Positions 30,303 through 30,535 of a DNA stretch of 30,535 nt are shown in pieces (the stretch's first letter is position 1; every line of letters begins with the position of its first letter). Both the position numbers and the translations under genes were made by a program. The DNA is from an uncultured Rikenella sp. (GTDB lineage: Bacteria > Bacteroidota > Bacteroidia > Bacteroidales > Rikenellaceae). The stretch covers positions 1 through 30,535 of the forward strand of contig NZ_CAJTMN010000017.1 in the NCBI RefSeq assembly GCF_910577125.1, given 5' to 3'. Below the pieces are notes generated by a model. That model was not told the DNA's origin, made no database searches, and saw nothing but the letters and a program-made list of their open reading frames with translations.

Positions 30303-30518
30303 AAAAACTTGGCCCAATTCTCTGCCATTCGTCCTCGGCACGCCTCCCCCGCGCCGGTGCCTTCGGGCACTCCGAAATAGCAGCCTCTACCCCAAGACCG
30401 AGGCCGGCGGTTCTCTCGGAATCGCGTTTGTTCCAGTCTCACCGCAGTTCGGCGCCAGCGGAGTGCGCAACGAGCTTTGGCGAGTTGCAGCCCTCCGCCT
30501 GCCGGGGCGTCGGACTGC

Positions 30519-30535
30519 GCGACCCTGCGGGTCGC
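30519..30535. repeat. 7-3-7 hairpin, co-varying family
   Basis: GCGACCC-TGC-GGGTCGC is a perfect stem ending at the window edge. It is the homologous position to 2135-2151, with one compensated base pair change. Confidence 0.7.

Larger units (their letters stand above)
29796..30535. other. Gene-free repeat mosaic at the window end
   Basis: No gene is supported in this 740-bp stretch. It includes the 3' flank of cassette G, the 19-bp block at 29880-29898 also fused to cassette D, a GGGGCCCGCGCGGCC block (from about 29926) shared with about 1847, the palindrome at 30019-30079 and hairpins at 30261-30277, 30286-30302, 30407-30425 and 30519-30535. A CAGCCTCTACCC motif is at about 30381. The end (30450-30535) matches the inverse of 2118-2212. 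Confidence 0.7.

Noticed and set aside
1..30535. Complete diversity-generating retroelement
   Set aside because: I found no reverse transcriptase (no YxDD-type frame), no accessory Avd-like gene and no clear template repeat here. Only target-like cassettes are present, so a DGR is proposed but not annotated.
1..30535. CRISPR array
   Set aside because: The repeats are long, dispersed and variable, without regular 28-37 bp repeats and spacers, and no cas genes are present.
1..30535. Insertion sequence or integrase-based cassette system (integron-like)
   Set aside because: No transposase or integrase gene is seen. The cassettes lack attC-type sites and are scattered, not arrayed.
1..30535. tRNA or rRNA genes
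   Set aside because: No cloverleaf with a GGTTCRA-type T-arm and no conserved rRNA stretches were seen on either strand by eye.

Overview
The window looks like a GC-rich Bacteroidota chromosome, most likely Rikenellaceae (Alistipes-like). The evidence is: TAnnTTTG -7 promoter boxes upstream of several genes, a PorX response regulator with a PglZ domain, paired BF3164/6-bladed-propeller lipoproteins, a Bacteroidota-type ABC-F protein, a ROK kinase, FtsX permeases of the Bacteroidota double-unit type, and a cysteate-synthase-like gene as expected in sulfonolipid-making Alistipes. I saw no tRNA, rRNA, CRISPR array, transposase, integrase or reverse transcriptase gene.

Layout. 1-8863: housekeeping genes radA, a small Cys-rich DUF6485 protein, an ABC-F ATPase with ftsY, a CvpA-family protein and convergent metG. 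9294-12572: two outer-membrane-type propeller lipoproteins, a shared terminator and a ROK kinase. 13561-18225 (minus strand): sensor kinase, large FtsX permease and a DUF2807 protein, with palindromic operator-like sites and a sigma-54-like promoter in front of the permease. 18412-21202: cysteate synthase and argH. 21317-25358: a frameshifted FtsX permease, then a probable module of a lipoprotein with a JAMM metalloprotease motif followed by two tandem-duplicated secreted proteins. 25512-29529: an O-antigen-ligase-like membrane protein, tsaE and porX.

The most unusual content is between the genes. Seven separate 180-200 bp cassettes (A-G, near 25, 2266, 2754, 6014, 13364, 27268 and 29598) each encode only the last ~60 residues of a FISUMP-like (Fibrobacter succinogenes major paralogous domain, C-type-lectin-like) protein. 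They have no start codon or upstream part of the gene. All begin at the same sharp boundary (CCGCCCCGGGC). Their interiors are highly variable and mostly nonsynonymous, and they end in a nearly invariant block that encodes GFQLRCLSE and a stop. Variation concentrates in codons of AAY/ACG type, and the two closest copies (C and F) differ mainly where one of them has an A. This is the footprint expected of diversity-generating retroelement (DGR) mutagenesis, or of a silent-cassette library feeding an expressed lectin-like surface protein. No RT, template repeat or full-length target lies in the window, so the mechanism is inferred.

The same intergenic regions carry a mosaic of palindromes. These include a 27-bp perfect stem with relatives, several 7-bp-stem/3-nt-loop hairpins whose stems co-vary by compensatory changes, and shared blocks next to cassette 3' ends. 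Two genes appear frameshifted: the signal peptide of the first propeller lipoprotein and the permease at 21317-22632.
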